A stretch of DNA of 64,000 nt from CALNBC01 sp040768925 (GCA_040768925.1 JAXGLZ010000001.1:806001-870000); one strand, 5' to 3'. Shown: positions 1-8,100, numbered from the stretch's first letter. Numbers and translations are program-made. Notes: a model not told the origin generated them from the sequence alone.

Positions 1-597
1 AAGCAGGACGTTTATTCCCAGAATTCGGGGATGGTCAGCTTTTATTTCGACGGGTACGAAAGCGTGCTCAACCGAAACACCATGGCCCAGGTGCTGCCGT
101 CAGACATCACCGCGGTGATCAACGGCAAGGCCGCCCCGGCTGTGACGACGGCCGAGAAACCCCTTTACCGGGTGATGAACACCTCGGCCTGGTATCTGGC
201 CGTCGTGGCCGGCTCGAATTCCCCCGCCCGCTTTGTCGAGGGCGAGAGCTACGACGTTTTGCTGGACGGCAATTACGACAAGCCCTATACCGCCGTGGCC
301 GAATCCATTTCCGTGACAGACGGCAATACGCTGACCATCCTTCGGGTGAACGACGACGTCGCCCCGGTTTCCGGCGCGAGGGTCGTCTCCGCCACCGTGC
401 GCGCAACCTTCACGGGAACGGCGGTGGCGTCCCGGGCGATCGTGACCGTGGACGGCCAGACCGGGATCTATATCACCGAGAACGGCGAAAGAAGCTTCGT
501 TCCCGTGACCGTGCTGTACAGCGACGGCAAAAACGCCGCGGTGCGCCCGAAAGACGGATATTCCCTGAACGTTGGGGAGAGCTATTCGGCAAACTGA
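1..597 (+). CDS. HlyD-like efflux adaptor, C-terminal part (partial)
   Basis: The frame is open back to base 1, so the gene starts upstream of the window; 198 codons are visible before the TGA. The sequence is beta-rich with alternating hydrophobic and polar residues, many Val/Thr/Gly runs, no membrane segment and no catalytic motif. This fits the beta-barrel and membrane-proximal end of a periplasmic-adaptor (HlyD/RND-type) protein. In Clostridia a HlyD-family gene often sits just before the yggS-sepF pair, and that context is the main support. The stop is only 8 nt before yggS, so the two are probably co-transcribed. The function is an inference; a cell-envelope protein of another family is possible. 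Confidence 0.45.
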   Translation, partial: KQDVYSQNSGMVSFYFDGYESVLNRNTMAQVLPSDITAVINGKAAPAVTTAEKPLYRVMNTSAWYLAVVAGSNSPARFVEGESYDVLLDGNYDKPYTAVAESISVTDGNTLTILRVNDDVAPVSGARVVSATVRATFTGTAVASRAIVTVDGQTGIYITENGERSFVPVTVLYSDGKNAAVRPKDGYSLNVGESYSAN

Positions 598-605
598 GGC
601 AAAAC

Positions 606-1280
606 ATGACCATTGAAGACAATCTCAAAATCCTGAGGGAAAACATGGCCGAAGCGGCTTTGCGCGCGGGCAGAAACGCGGAGGAAGTCAAGCTCATCGC
701 CGTGACCAAAACCGTGGACGGGCAAAGGATCCAAGAAGCGATCGCTCTGGGGGTAAACAGGATCGGCGAAAACCGGGTGCAGGAACTGCTCGAAAAGTAC
801 GAATCCTACGCAAACGCGGAAAAACACCTCATCGGCCGGCTCCAGACCAACAAGGTGAAAAAGATCGTGGGCAGGGTGAACCTCATCCATTCGGTGGACA
901 GGCTGGCCCTCGCAAAAGAAATCGGCCGCTGCGCCGCGAATGCCGGTATAATCTGCCCCGTTTTGATCGAAGTTAATCTGGGGCAGGAGGAGCAAAAGGG
1001 CGGCGTTTCGCCGGACGGGCTGATTGATCTGACCGGCGCGATGCTTGAAATGGGCGGGCTGAACCCCCTGGGGCTGATGACCGTTCCCCCCGTCTGCCCA
1101 AAGGACGAAGCGCGAAGGTATTTCGCAAGATTACGGCGGCTGCTTGACGATTGCAACGGTGAATTGGGCGTTGATATGGCCGAGCTTTCCATGGGGATGT
1201 CCTCCGATTATTGCGAGGGGATCTTGGAGGGAGCGACCTTCATCAGGGTCGGAACGGCGATATTCGGGAAAAGAATGTAA
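606..1280 (+). CDS. yggS: YggS/PLPBP-family pyridoxal phosphate homeostasis protein
   Basis: A single-domain alanine-racemase-like TIM barrel of 224 residues, the usual length of the family. The PLP-binding lysine is in the AVTKT motif (Lys35). The family segments GENRVQE (about 53-59), HLIGRLQTNK (about 75-84) and the late SMGMSSDY loop that holds the PLP phosphate are all present. The protein binds PLP without a known catalytic reaction and helps balance B6 vitamers and amino/keto acids. A GAGG lies 7 nt before the ATG. Its position directly upstream of sepF matches the ylmE-sepF arrangement of Bacillota cell-division clusters. Confidence 0.95.
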   Translation: MTIEDNLKILRENMAEAALRAGRNAEEVKLIAVTKTVDGQRIQEAIALGVNRIGENRVQELLEKYESYANAEKHLIGRLQTNKVKKIVGRVNLIHSVDRLALAKEIGRCAANAGIICPVLIEVNLGQEEQKGGVSPDGLIDLTGAMLEMGGLNPLGLMTVPPVCPKDEARRYFARLRRLLDDCNGELGVDMAELSMGMSSDYCEGILEGATFIRVGTAIFGKRM

Positions 1281-1306
1281 ATAAAGTATGAATAATGTCT
1301 TTTTCC

Positions 1307-1335
1307 TTGACGGAGAACCCGGACTGCATTATGAT
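1307..1335 (+). promoter_or_regulatory. Sigma-A promoter for sepF
   Basis: TTGACG (1307-1312) and TATGAT (1330-1335) are separated by exactly 17 nt, in the 105-nt gap before sepF. The region just after it is AT-rich. The predicted transcript start is about 40 nt upstream of the sepF ATG. Confidence 0.75.
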
Positions 1336-1385
1336 AAACGAAGATAATTATACACATTTATCTTTGTTTATGCGGGAGGTTTTCA

Positions 1386-1871
1386 ATGGGCATTTTCGGA
1401 AAGATGAAAGACTATTTCTTCGAGGATCCGGAAGATTCCGAATTTAATGACGATATCACCGAGGATGCGGCTCCGGCTCAGGAAGTAAAACTCCCGGAGT
1501 TCGAAAAGGCGCACGAACAGCAGCCTCGCCAGAGAGCAAAGGTGGTTCCGATGAACAACTCCAATCCTGCGCCCTCCGCCATACCCGCGGGCGTAAACAT
1601 GAAGATGATCGTGTATCAGCCCATGTCTTACGAGGATGCGCAGAACATTGTGGATAATCTCAGGGCAAGGAAGCCGGTCATCGTCAACATGGTCGATCTT
1701 GAGCGCGAATGCGCCCAGCGGGTGGTGGATTTTATCGCCGGAGCGGTCTACGCGCTCAACGGCACGATCCGCAAGGTTTCCTTCGGGATCTTTGTGATCG
1801 TTCCCAGCAACGTTTCCCTTGTCGGCAACGGCGAGGACGAGCAGCCCGAAACCAATATCCGCCCCCAGTGA
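1386..1871 (+). CDS. sepF: Cell division protein SepF
   Basis: 161 residues: an N-terminal amphipathic membrane-anchoring helix (starting MGIFGKMKDYFFED), an acidic linker rich in Glu/Asp/Pro, and a C-terminal SepF core of about 85 residues with the family segment ARKPVIVNMVDLE followed by RVVDFIAGAVYALNG. SepF polymerises into rings, tethers FtsZ to the membrane and assists septum assembly. A strong GGGAGG lies 8 nt before the ATG. The gene is preceded by its own promoter and followed by an intergenic repeat and a terminator, so it may be transcribed alone or with yggS. Confidence 0.95.
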   Translation: MGIFGKMKDYFFEDPEDSEFNDDITEDAAPAQEVKLPEFEKAHEQQPRQRAKVVPMNNSNPAPSAIPAGVNMKMIVYQPMSYEDAQNIVDNLRARKPVIVNMVDLERECAQRVVDFIAGAVYALNGTIRKVSFGIFVIVPSNVSLVGNGEDEQPETNIRPQ

Positions 1872-1882
1872 TCAAAGCCGAA

Positions 1883-2155
1883 CAAGGGCGGGGGAGCACC
1901 CTGTCCTTTCAGGGCGGCGAAGCGGCCTGCGGGCCGCTTCGCCGATTGGTTTTTCGCTTCGCGCAGGGTAATTTTGGTCAAAAATCACCGAAATAGTACG
2001 GCAAAACCAACGCCCCAGTCGTCGGCGCAGCCGACATCAATCCATGATCTCGGCTCATGCCGTCAGTTTTGGTTCAAGCTCAGGGGCTCCGGCCCCTGAA
2101 ACCCCGGGATAGGATTTTCGAAAGCCTGCAAGGGCAGGGGAGCACCCTGCCTTTT
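1883..2155 (-). repeat. Modular intergenic repeat, copy R1 (with paired flanking hairpins)
   Basis: This is one of four copies of a non-coding repeat (others at about 37.6, 39.0 and 56.4 kb). Read on the minus strand it shows the shared landmarks in order: a CCTATC-CGGGG start, TTTCAGGGGCC, CAAAACTGACG, TTTTGCCGTACTATTTCGG, TGCGCGAAGCGAAAA, then a G/C hairpin. A 33-nt shortened form of the internal module (2022-2054) sits at the first insertion point; the second point is empty. The copy is bracketed by two 27-nt direct copies of a terminator-like hairpin (1883-1909 and 2129-2155) that agree at 25 positions by eye. It fills the sepF-divIVA gap and has no coding frame of note. Confidence 0.8.
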
Positions 2156-2157
2156 TC
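2133..2157 (+). terminator. Rho-independent terminator downstream of sepF
   Basis: GGCAGGG, a 5-nt loop and CCCTGCC form a 7-bp stem followed by TTTTTCT. A decayed second copy of the same hairpin lies at about 1887-1909, on the other side of repeat R1. Confidence 0.75.
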
Positions 2158-2205
2158 TGTCATATCGTCGGATTTTAATCAGTAAACGTTTTGCCGGAGG
2201 GGAAC

Positions 2206-3276
2206 ATGCCCATCACCAGAAGGGATATCGTTTCAAAGGTGTTCACATCCGTCGGCGGGGGGTACGACGCGGACGAGGTGGACACTTTTTTGGATCTTGT
2301 GGCGGACACGCTGGAGCTTCGGGACGACGCGCTGCGCACCGAGCGGCAGCGCTCCGCTCTTTTGGCTGCGGAAATCCGGCGGCTGGACGCCCAGGCCGCG
2401 GATCTTCGCAAGGCTTCCGCCCGGGCGGAAAACGCGGATGCCGAGGCGAGGGAGCTTCTTGAGCAGGCCAAGCTCCAGGCACGCATGGTGATTTCCGCGG
2501 CCAGGGAAGAAGCGGGGAAAATCGTCAAGGAGGCCACGGACCAGGCCGAGCTGATCGTCAGAAAATCTACGGGAAGCGCCGCCGGCAGGTTCTCCCTTTC
2601 CGAAAGGATCGCGGGTTACGCCCTGCGCCCCGTCGGGCTGGAACCGGCGGGAATGGCCGGAAAATCCGCGGATTTGGAAGAACCCGCCGCGCACTCCGCA
2701 GCAAAAGCGGCCGTTTTTGAAGAAAACGCCGGGATTGCCGGCACGACGCCCCCGCAAGCTGCCGGATCGGGGTCCGGCCCCGACGCCATCGCTGAAACAC
2801 CGCCCCTTGATAAAGGGGATTTGGGGGCTGCGCCGGCGGCCGCTCAGGAAGGGTCCGCCCCCGGCGGGCCCGACGCTGAAACCCTGCCGCCTGCGGACGA
2901 TCCAGCCTTCGGGGTTCGTGGGAACGGCGGAGTCTTCCCGGGGAACGAAGCGGAAACTTTGGCGGATGAGCCCGGCGGTGAACGCAAAGCCGGGGAACCC
3001 TTCCCGGGGAACGGTCAAGCCGGGGACGAAGCCTCCGCCGCTCCGGTTTTGCCCGCGGGTGAACAGGGGATGGACGAAGCCCCGCCCTTCGCCGCGGAAG
3101 AAACCGCCGGGCCGCCGATGCCTTCGGAATTCCCGAAGGCCGAAAGGCCCGCCGAATCCAGGCCCAGGCTGGAGATTCAAAAGCCCCCGCGGCCGGAGGA
3201 CGTCTATGACGAGGCGGAGGGGTTTTATCCACCGACGGACTGGCTGAAGGACCCGGACAGCCGCTACGAAACGTAA
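2206..3276 (+). CDS. DivIVA-domain protein with long Pro/Glu-rich tail
   Basis: The ATG at 2206 is chosen because GGAGGGG lies just before it; the frame also opens at a TTG 15 nt earlier. Residues 1-110 carry the DivIVA signature (MPITRRDIVSKVFTSVGGGYDADEVD, then a long coiled coil ending near QLILIV-type packing). Residues 120-340 are low complexity, rich in Pro, Gly, Glu and Ala, with recurring acidic patches, and end in a short conserved-looking YDEAEGFYPPTDW segment. DivIVA proteins bind negatively curved membrane at poles and septa and recruit partners. The position next to sepF supports a division or polar-growth role. The 356-residue length is about twice the classic DivIVA because of the tail, which has high GC and looks disordered. 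Confidence 0.85.
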   Translation: MPITRRDIVSKVFTSVGGGYDADEVDTFLDLVADTLELRDDALRTERQRSALLAAEIRRLDAQAADLRKASARAENADAEARELLEQAKLQARMVISAAREEAGKIVKEATDQAELIVRKSTGSAAGRFSLSERIAGYALRPVGLEPAGMAGKSADLEEPAAHSAAKAAVFEENAGIAGTTPPQAAGSGSGPDAIAETPPLDKGDLGAAPAAAQEGSAPGGPDAETLPPADDPAFGVRGNGGVFPGNEAETLADEPGGERKAGEPFPGNGQAGDEASAAPVLPAGEQGMDEAPPFAAEETAGPPMPSEFPKAERPAESRPRLEIQKPPRPEDVYDEAEGFYPPTDWLKDPDSRYET

Positions 3277-3353
3277 GCCTGTCGCGCCAATCCGAACCCC
3301 GGATTCCGGCGCCCGAATATCCGGCTGGAACCGGGCCCGCCAGGCGCCCGGAA

Positions 3354-3403
3354 CGCGCAGGCGCCCGAGCCGTAAGGCCGCGGCGTTTGCGCTTGTTTTT
3401 TTT
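3354..3403 (+). terminator. Terminator after divIVA-like gene
   Basis: GCGCA..CGCC pairs with GGCG..TGCGC across a GC-rich loop and is followed by TTGTTTTTTTT. The rest of the 309-nt gap up to the lipoprotein gene (3277-3585) is GC-rich hairpin-prone sequence and then an AT-richer stretch (about 3500-3560), where the lipoprotein promoter should lie; no consensus promoter was clear. Confidence 0.65.
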
Positions 3404-3585
3404 ACCGCGTCCCCGGTTTTTTAGGAGCGGCTCTTCGCCCGTTCCCACAATTTGGCCCAATTGGGCGTAATCTCCGCCGCTTTCCCCCACGGCCATAACA
3501 AATCCTTAACATTCTGTCTGCGCACAGGTCATGCTTTGATGGTATCATTGATGAAACAATGCAACCTAAAAGAGGCTGATAAACG

Positions 3586-4065
3586 ATGAGATCAAAGATG
3601 CTTGCCCTGCTGACCGCGCTGATGGCGGTCGCCCTTAGCGCCTGCGGCGCAAATTATACGGTGCTGGACACGATCACGCCCGCCCCGGCGGAGGAAGACG
3701 CCTTCATCCCCGAGGAGGAAGAGGGATACGAGGTTGACGAGAGCGATCTGGCCGCGGAGGACGCCGAGGAAGAAGATTTTACCGAGATGCCCACCTACGT
3801 TCCCGGAACCTATCGGGGCGAAGGGGAAGGCTACGGCGGAACCATCGAGGTCGACGTCACGGTGGACGAATACGGCATAACCCGGGTCAAGGTCGTCTCA
3901 GACAACGAGGACCCGAAAGTGGCGGGCGAAGCCATCGAAGCCCTTCCAAAGGCGATCATGGAAGCCCAAAGCGCCGACGTGGACGCCGTTTCCGGCGCGA
4001 CGATGACCTCCGACGCCATCGTCTCAGCGGTCATGAACGCCCTGGGCCTTGCCATGGTCCAGTAA
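3586..4065 (+). CDS. FMN-binding-domain lipoprotein
   Basis: 159 residues. A lipoprotein signal with lipobox LSAC places the acylated cysteine at residue 20, so the protein is tethered outside the membrane. An acidic spacer (about 35-65) leads to an FMN_bind domain beginning at YRGEGEGYGG and ending in SGATMTS (136-142), where the Thr of SGAT is the residue flavinylated by ApbE-type transferases in this family. Such proteins carry extracytosolic FMN in electron transfer (Rnf/Nqr-like or extracellular flavin systems). No redox partner or ApbE gene is nearby, so the role is inferred from the domain only. An AGAGG ribosome site precedes the ATG, and a terminator follows. Confidence 0.85.
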   Translation: MRSKMLALLTALMAVALSACGANYTVLDTITPAPAEEDAFIPEEEEGYEVDESDLAAEDAEEEDFTEMPTYVPGTYRGEGEGYGGTIEVDVTVDEYGITRVKVVSDNEDPKVAGEAIEALPKAIMEAQSADVDAVSGATMTSDAIVSAVMNALGLAMVQ

Positions 4066-4088
4066 ACGGCCGGCAATGGCATGAAACC

Positions 4089-4149
4089 AAAGCGGCAGCC
4101 CCGGCGAAGACAGGCGAAAGGTCTTCCGCGACAAGGGCCGCCGCTTTTT
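4089..4149 (+). terminator. Terminator after FMN-binding lipoprotein
   Basis: AAAGCGGC (4089-4096) pairs with GCCGCTTT (4140-4147), with further internal pairing around GAAGAC/GTCTTC, followed by TTTTT. Confidence 0.65.
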
Positions 4150-4214
4150 GCGTTGCATCGCACCCTGCGAAAAGCGGCTTTGAGGATGTGTGATGCTTAA
4201 GCCGCAACGCGGGA

Positions 4215-4244
4215 TTGACAATCCGGGAATGACGGGCTTATAGT
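4215..4244 (+). promoter_or_regulatory. Sigma-A promoter for the SDR gene
   Basis: A perfect TTGACA (4215-4220) is followed after 18 nt by TATAGT (4239-4244). The expected transcript start leaves a leader of about 95 nt before the SDR ATG; no structured element was recognised in it. Confidence 0.7.
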
Positions 4245-4345
4245 TGATGTAACAAATGCCCGGCAGGGTTCAAAAGTTACAATCCACAAGGAAACAGCAA
4301 TCCTCTGAAGGGACTTCCGAATCAAAAACGATAAAAGGTGAAAAC

Positions 4346-5113
4346 ATGGAAAGCAAACGTTTGACGGGGGACGTGGCCGTCGTGACCGGCGCGGCCAGCG
4401 GCATCGGGAAGCAGACCGCCCTGACCCTTGCCAAAGAAGGCGCGATGGTAGCCTGTATGGACATCAATGAGGCGGGCGTTTCAGACACCGTTGCAAAAAT
4501 AGCGGCAAAGGGCGGAAAGGCCATCGCGGTCGCGGTGGACCAGTCCGATTCCGCCCAGGTCGCGGCGGCGGTGAAAAAAACCTGGGAGGCCTTCGGCAAA
4601 ATCACCGTTCTCATCAACTGCGCGGCTGCGATCGACTACAAGCCCATCCAGGATACGTCCGACGAGGACTGGCACAGGATCATGAACATCAACGCCGCGG
4701 GCTACTTCTACTTCCTCAGGGAGGTTTATCCCTATATGAAGCGCAGCGGCGGCGGCAGGATCGTGCAGTTTTCCTCCTCCACCGCGTTCAGCGGCAGCGG
4801 GTTTGCGAATATCGCCTACACCGCTTCCAAAGCGGCGGCGTTCGGCATGACCAAGCACGCGGCGGGGCTTTGGGCGAAGGACAACATCCGGGTGAACACC
4901 ATCTGCCCCGGGCTGACGGAAACCCCCATCACCAACGCCGGCGACGGAAAAGTCAAGGATAGGGAAGCCCACGAAAAGGCGATCCCCCTGGGCCGGATCG
5001 CCCAGCCGGAGGACATGGCGGACGTGGTTCTGTTCCTCGTTTCGGAGGAATCCCGCTATGTGACCGGCGCGACGATCCACGTCAACGGCGGAAAATATAT
5101 TTACGGCTCCTGA
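4346..5113 (+). CDS. SDR-family NAD(P)-dependent oxidoreductase (classical, FabG-like)
   Basis: The start at 4346 is preferred: AAAGGTG lies 6 nt upstream, and the homologous region begins there although the frame opens 90 nt earlier. The 255 residues show the cofactor loop TGAASGIG (14-21), an NCAA variant of the NNAG motif (91-94), catalytic serine in QFSSS (about 143-145) and the YTASK pair Tyr158/Lys162. Asp39 after beta-2 suggests NAD preference. The C-terminus ends in a typical VTGATIHVNGG segment. It is monocistronic, between its own promoter and terminator, with no pathway neighbours; the substrate cannot be deduced. Confidence 0.9.
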   Translation: MESKRLTGDVAVVTGAASGIGKQTALTLAKEGAMVACMDINEAGVSDTVAKIAAKGGKAIAVAVDQSDSAQVAAAVKKTWEAFGKITVLINCAAAIDYKPIQDTSDEDWHRIMNINAAGYFYFLREVYPYMKRSGGGRIVQFSSSTAFSGSGFANIAYTASKAAAFGMTKHAAGLWAKDNIRVNTICPGLTETPITNAGDGKVKDREAHEKAIPLGRIAQPEDMADVVLFLVSEESRYVTGATIHVNGGKYIYGS

Positions 5114-5204
5114 CGCGTTGGGAAAAAGATCGGCCCGGGGCGTTGCCCGGGGTTAGCCCCTACCCCAAAACGCGGGAGGAAACGCGGTTTTCCATATCCG
5201 CTAT

Positions 5205-5245
5205 AAAACGGCAGTGTGCGCATGATTGCGCGGCCTGCCGTTTTT
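5205..5245 (+). terminator. Terminator after SDR gene
   Basis: AAAACGGCAG (5205-5214) pairs with CTGCCGTTTT (5235-5244) across a 20-nt loop that itself contains GCGC repeats; a T run follows. Confidence 0.75.
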
Positions 5246-5287
5246 CTGTACCATTCTTCCTAGGGGTCCTAAAAATTTTTTTGCGCG

Positions 5288-5316
5288 GGAACCAAAAGCC
5301 CGGCCGGACGGTCTAA
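5288..5316 (+). promoter_or_regulatory. Putative ECF-type autoregulatory promoter
   Basis: GGAACC (5288-5293), 17 nt, then GTCTAA (5311-5316) resembles ECF sigma promoters (GGAAC at -35 and GTCTAA at -10). It lies directly before the ECF sigma gene, as expected for autoregulation. No sigma-A promoter was apparent here. Confidence 0.5.
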
Positions 5317-5353
5317 CCTATGACCGGTCAAAGAAGAGCAAAGGATGTGCGGT

Positions 5354-5845
5354 GTGACAAGAAACGAATTTTCAGAGCGTATCGTTGGGATGATGCAGAC
5401 GCTGTACCGCGTCAGCTATTCGCAGCTTTCCCAAAGCTGCGACCGGGAAGACGCGGTGCAGGAATGCCTCTGCAAAGCCTGGCAAAAGCGGCTTCAGCTG
5501 AGGGACGAACGCTTCATGCAGACCTGGGTGATTCGCATTTTGATCAACGAATGCCGCAATATCCAAAAAAAGAGAGGCCGCGAACTTCCGCTCCACGAAT
5601 TGCCCGAGCGCGCCGCGTCGCAAGACGCGGATCATGAGCTGCACGACGCGCTGCTTGCGCTGGACGAAACCCTTCGCCTGCCCATCCTTCTGCATTATAT
5701 CGAGGGTTTTTCGGTCAAAGAGATCGCGCGGATTCTGCGCTTGCCCCAGGGCACGGTCAAGTCGCGGATGCTGCGCGGGCGGCGGGAACTGCAAAAACAA
5801 TTGAACGGGGAGGCAAAAGAGCCATGCGGGATAGGAACGGCCTGA
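5354..5845 (+). CDS. ECF RNA polymerase sigma factor
   Basis: About 163 residues from GTG 5354, chosen because AAAGGA lies 8 nt upstream; an ATG 9 nt earlier would overlap that site. Region 2 shows the core-binding and -10 helices (YRVSYSQL, REDAVQECLCKAWQ). Region 4 has LDETLRLPILLHYIEGFSVKEIA and the recognition helix LPQGTVKSRMLRGRREL. Sigma-1 and sigma-3 regions are absent, as in ECF factors. The stop overlaps the next gene by 22 nt, the usual translational coupling of a sigma factor with its membrane partner. A candidate ECF promoter precedes it, suggesting self-activation. Confidence 0.9.
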   Translation: MTRNEFSERIVGMMQTLYRVSYSQLSQSCDREDAVQECLCKAWQKRLQLRDERFMQTWVIRILINECRNIQKKRGRELPLHELPERAASQDADHELHDALLALDETLRLPILLHYIEGFSVKEIARILRLPQGTVKSRMLRGRRELQKQLNGEAKEPCGIGTA

Positions 5846-6930
5846 AAAATGCGTTTGGCGCGGCCGACGACGGGTTCAGGGACAGCGTGTACCGTATCCT
5901 GGCCGGTCTGAAAACCAGTGAGGAGAGAAAACCTGTGAAAAAAACGAGATTGAAACTGGCTGTGGCCGTTGCGGTGGCCGTTATGATGATTACCGCAACC
6001 GCCTTTGCGCTTACAAACCCCTGGGGGATCCTTGATTTTCTGACGAACCGGCGGTCAAACGTCGAGGTTTTGCCCGACGCCGGGGAGATCGTGCAAAAAG
6101 ATGTGCCGCAAGAGGGCGGGCAGTCGGAATGGGCCGCCTTTGTGGTGCGGGAAGCCGTGTATGACGGAAAAGACGTGTTCATCGCCGTGGAAGTCCGCCC
6201 CGCCGGAGAACAATACCTGCTGCTGGGGACGGACGCGTACCCGAATGACCCGGTTGGCAACATGGGCCCGCTGTTTGCGGGCAAAACCGGCACGATCGCC
6301 GATTACGCCCGGGAAAACAACAAGGAGCCGGTGCATACCTTTGCGGGAATCGACGGGCTGAACTGCTCCATCGATTTTGTGCTGGAAGCGGACGGCGCCC
6401 TCGTCTATCTGATCAACGGCAGCTATGAAGCCGAAGGCAAAGCGGAGCTGACGGTGAGCTGCGGCGTTGCGCCCTTTGTCAGCAAAGACGGGAAAACCAT
6501 CGTCGATCACGACAACATCCAGCGCACGCCGATTTCCGTCACGCTGGAAAACACGGGCACAAAGGGAACCGTGACCAGCACCGCGCCCGCCGATTTCACC
6601 GATTGCGGCGTCCGGGTGGACCGGGTCACGCTGACCGGCTCGGCCATGGGAATTTACGCAAAAATCGAGTATACGGTGACGGATGCGGAGAAATACGCCC
6701 GGGCCGGCGATGGATTGTGCTTTGAATTCCTGGATGAAAACGGCGAACGCCTGCCCTTCGGCGCTGGCACCGTGGGAACCGGCATCGTTCCCGCGGACGA
6801 CAGCGGCATCCGCTTCGTGCAGGAGCTGACCATCCGGGCCGCCGAAACGCTGCCGGGCGAGATCACCCTTCGCGCATACGACTGCTGGGAGAAAAACCGG
6901 TACGAGGCCCATGTGTTTGAGATGAAATAA
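5824..6930 (+). CDS. Probable membrane-anchored anti-sigma partner (DUF4179-like)
   Basis: 368 residues. A short N-terminal cytosolic part (1-42) starts inside the sigma gene. One membrane segment follows at about 44-63, a run of Ala/Val between Lys/Arg and AFALTNPWG. The rest is a large extracytosolic domain of beta-rich repeats, with WAAFVVREAVYDGKDVFIAVEVRP and later DFTDCGVRVDRVTLTGS. This layout matches the DUF4179/anti-sigma proteins encoded after ECF sigma genes in Clostridia. The inference is that the cytosolic end holds the sigma factor and the outer domain senses an envelope signal. The N-terminal part lacks a zinc-binding ZAS motif. GGGGAGG lies upstream of the ATG. Confidence 0.65.
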   Translation: MRDRNGLKNAFGAADDGFRDSVYRILAGLKTSEERKPVKKTRLKLAVAVAVAVMMITATAFALTNPWGILDFLTNRRSNVEVLPDAGEIVQKDVPQEGGQSEWAAFVVREAVYDGKDVFIAVEVRPAGEQYLLLGTDAYPNDPVGNMGPLFAGKTGTIADYARENNKEPVHTFAGIDGLNCSIDFVLEADGALVYLINGSYEAEGKAELTVSCGVAPFVSKDGKTIVDHDNIQRTPISVTLENTGTKGTVTSTAPADFTDCGVRVDRVTLTGSAMGIYAKIEYTVTDAEKYARAGDGLCFEFLDENGERLPFGAGTVGTGIVPADDSGIRFVQELTIRAAETLPGEITLRAYDCWEKNRYEAHVFEMK

Positions 6931-6953
6931 CCGGCCGGCAGGAATCAACGACA

Positions 6954-6985
6954 GGGGAAGCCAAAAAGCGGCTTCCCCCTTTGCT
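6954..6985 (+). terminator. Terminator after the sigma/anti-sigma pair
   Basis: GGGGAAGCC (6954-6962) and GGCTTCCCC (6970-6978) form a perfect 9-bp stem with a 7-nt loop, followed by CTTTGCTTT. Confidence 0.8.
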
Positions 6986-7040
6986 TTGGCGGCCCCGGCC
7001 CAGTTTTGCCCGGCGGGGCGAAACTTTCGGGGCCGTATGA

Positions 7041-7096
7041 AAAACCGCCCGTTTCCCGGGGGATTCTTGCAGGAACCCGGGGCCGGGCGGCTTTTT
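7041..7096 (+). terminator. Second GC-rich terminator-like hairpin
   Basis: CCGCCCG (7045-7051) pairs with CGGGCGG (7084-7090), with CCCGGG-rich inner pairing and AAAA/TTTTT on either side. It could stop transcription on either strand. Confidence 0.55.
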
Positions 7097-7120
7097 GCGC
7101 GGGGGAATCCATGGTATAAT
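7092..7120 (+). promoter_or_regulatory. Promoter for SorC-family regulator
   Basis: A perfect TATAAT (7115-7120) is preceded at 17 nt by a weak TTTTTG; an alternative TTGCGC gives only 14 nt spacing. The -35 match is poor, which fits a regulated promoter. Confidence 0.45.
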
Positions 7121-7170
7121 GCAGCTTAAGAGATCAATCATAACGGCTCCGGCTGCGGGAAAGGGCGTTC

Positions 7171-8100
7171 ATGAAAGAAGAGCTTATCCGGGTTGCCCAT
7201 TACTATTACGTGTTGAAGCTGAACCAGCAGGAAATTGCGGAAAAAATGGCCATGTCCCGCCAGCGGGTGGGCCGGCTTTTAAAGCGGGCCGAGGAGGAGG
7301 GCGTGGTCGAGATCCGCGTCCACGGGTATTCCGATTCCTGCGCCCGGATCGAGGACAGCCTTCGGGAAAAGCTGGGCATCGAGGCCGCGCGCGTCGTCCA
7401 TTCCGAGGAAGACCCGACCATCAGCGAAGCGGCCCTGGACTACATCGAAAACCGCATCGAGCCGGGCCGCAGCGTCGGCGTGGCCTTTGGAAGGACGATG
7501 GCGCAGCTTTGCAAGGTCCAAAGGAAAAGCGCCCCCGGCGGAATCAAGGTGGTCCAGCTCCTCGGCGGGCTGAACGCCTTTCAGAACGCGGATTACAAGC
7601 CGGACGAGGTCGCCAGCCGCTTAGCCGAAATTCTCGGGGGAATCCCGTACAGTCTGTTCATCCCCGCGTTGCTGAACAGCGTTGAATTAAAGCGGCTGAT
7701 CTATGCGGAAGAGCAGTTTTTGCCCATGCTGAAAATGATCGAGGATGTGGACGTCGCCGTCATCACCGCCGGTTCCCTCAGGAACCGGGGAGACAATATC
7801 CTGATCCGGGACGGCTACCTCAAGCAGGACGAACTCGAGCGGCTGAAGGATATGGGAGCGGTGGGGGACGTCTGCCTGCACTTTATCGACATCGACGGCA
7901 GAATTGTGGACGAAGCCTTTGACCAAAGGGTGGTGGGGATCACAGCAGCGGGGCTGAAAAGGATTCCGGTGCGCATCCTGGTTTCCTACGGCCCGCACAA
8001 GGTGCTGCCCATCATCGCCGCGGCCCGGGGCAAGTTCATGAACACCCTCATCACAAACAGATCCACGGCGGAAGAGATCCTTTCAAGCGGCCTGGTGTGA
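7171..8100 (+). CDS. SorC/DeoR-type sugar-binding transcriptional regulator
   Basis: 309 residues. The N-terminal helix-turn-helix (about 14-50) contains NQQEIAEKMAMSRQRVGRLLKRA. It is followed by a sugar-phosphate isomerase-like effector domain, beginning near GIEAARVV and including the GVAFGRTM loop (about 108-115), VVQLLGG and VLPIIAAARGKFMN near the end. Proteins of this family bind phosphorylated sugars and control carbohydrate operons. No transport or catabolic gene is adjacent: a terminator-rich gap is upstream and housekeeping rbgA follows, so its target operon must lie elsewhere or be lost. The ATG at 7171 has only a GGGAAAGG some 10 nt before it. Confidence 0.9.
   Translation: MKEELIRVAHYYYVLKLNQQEIAEKMAMSRQRVGRLLKRAEEEGVVEIRVHGYSDSCARIEDSLREKLGIEAARVVHSEEDPTISEAALDYIENRIEPGRSVGVAFGRTMAQLCKVQRKSAPGGIKVVQLLGGLNAFQNADYKPDEVASRLAEILGGIPYSLFIPALLNSVELKRLIYAEEQFLPMLKMIEDVDVAVITAGSLRNRGDNILIRDGYLKQDELERLKDMGAVGDVCLHFIDIDGRIVDEAFDQRVVGITAAGLKRIPVRILVSYGPHKVLPIIAAARGKFMNTLITNRSTAEEILSSGLV

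Noticed and set aside
2233..3496. Several long antisense frames over the DivIVA-like tail
   Set aside because: The tail is GC-rich and low complexity, which keeps all frames open; only the plus frame starts with a DivIVA domain and a ribosome site.
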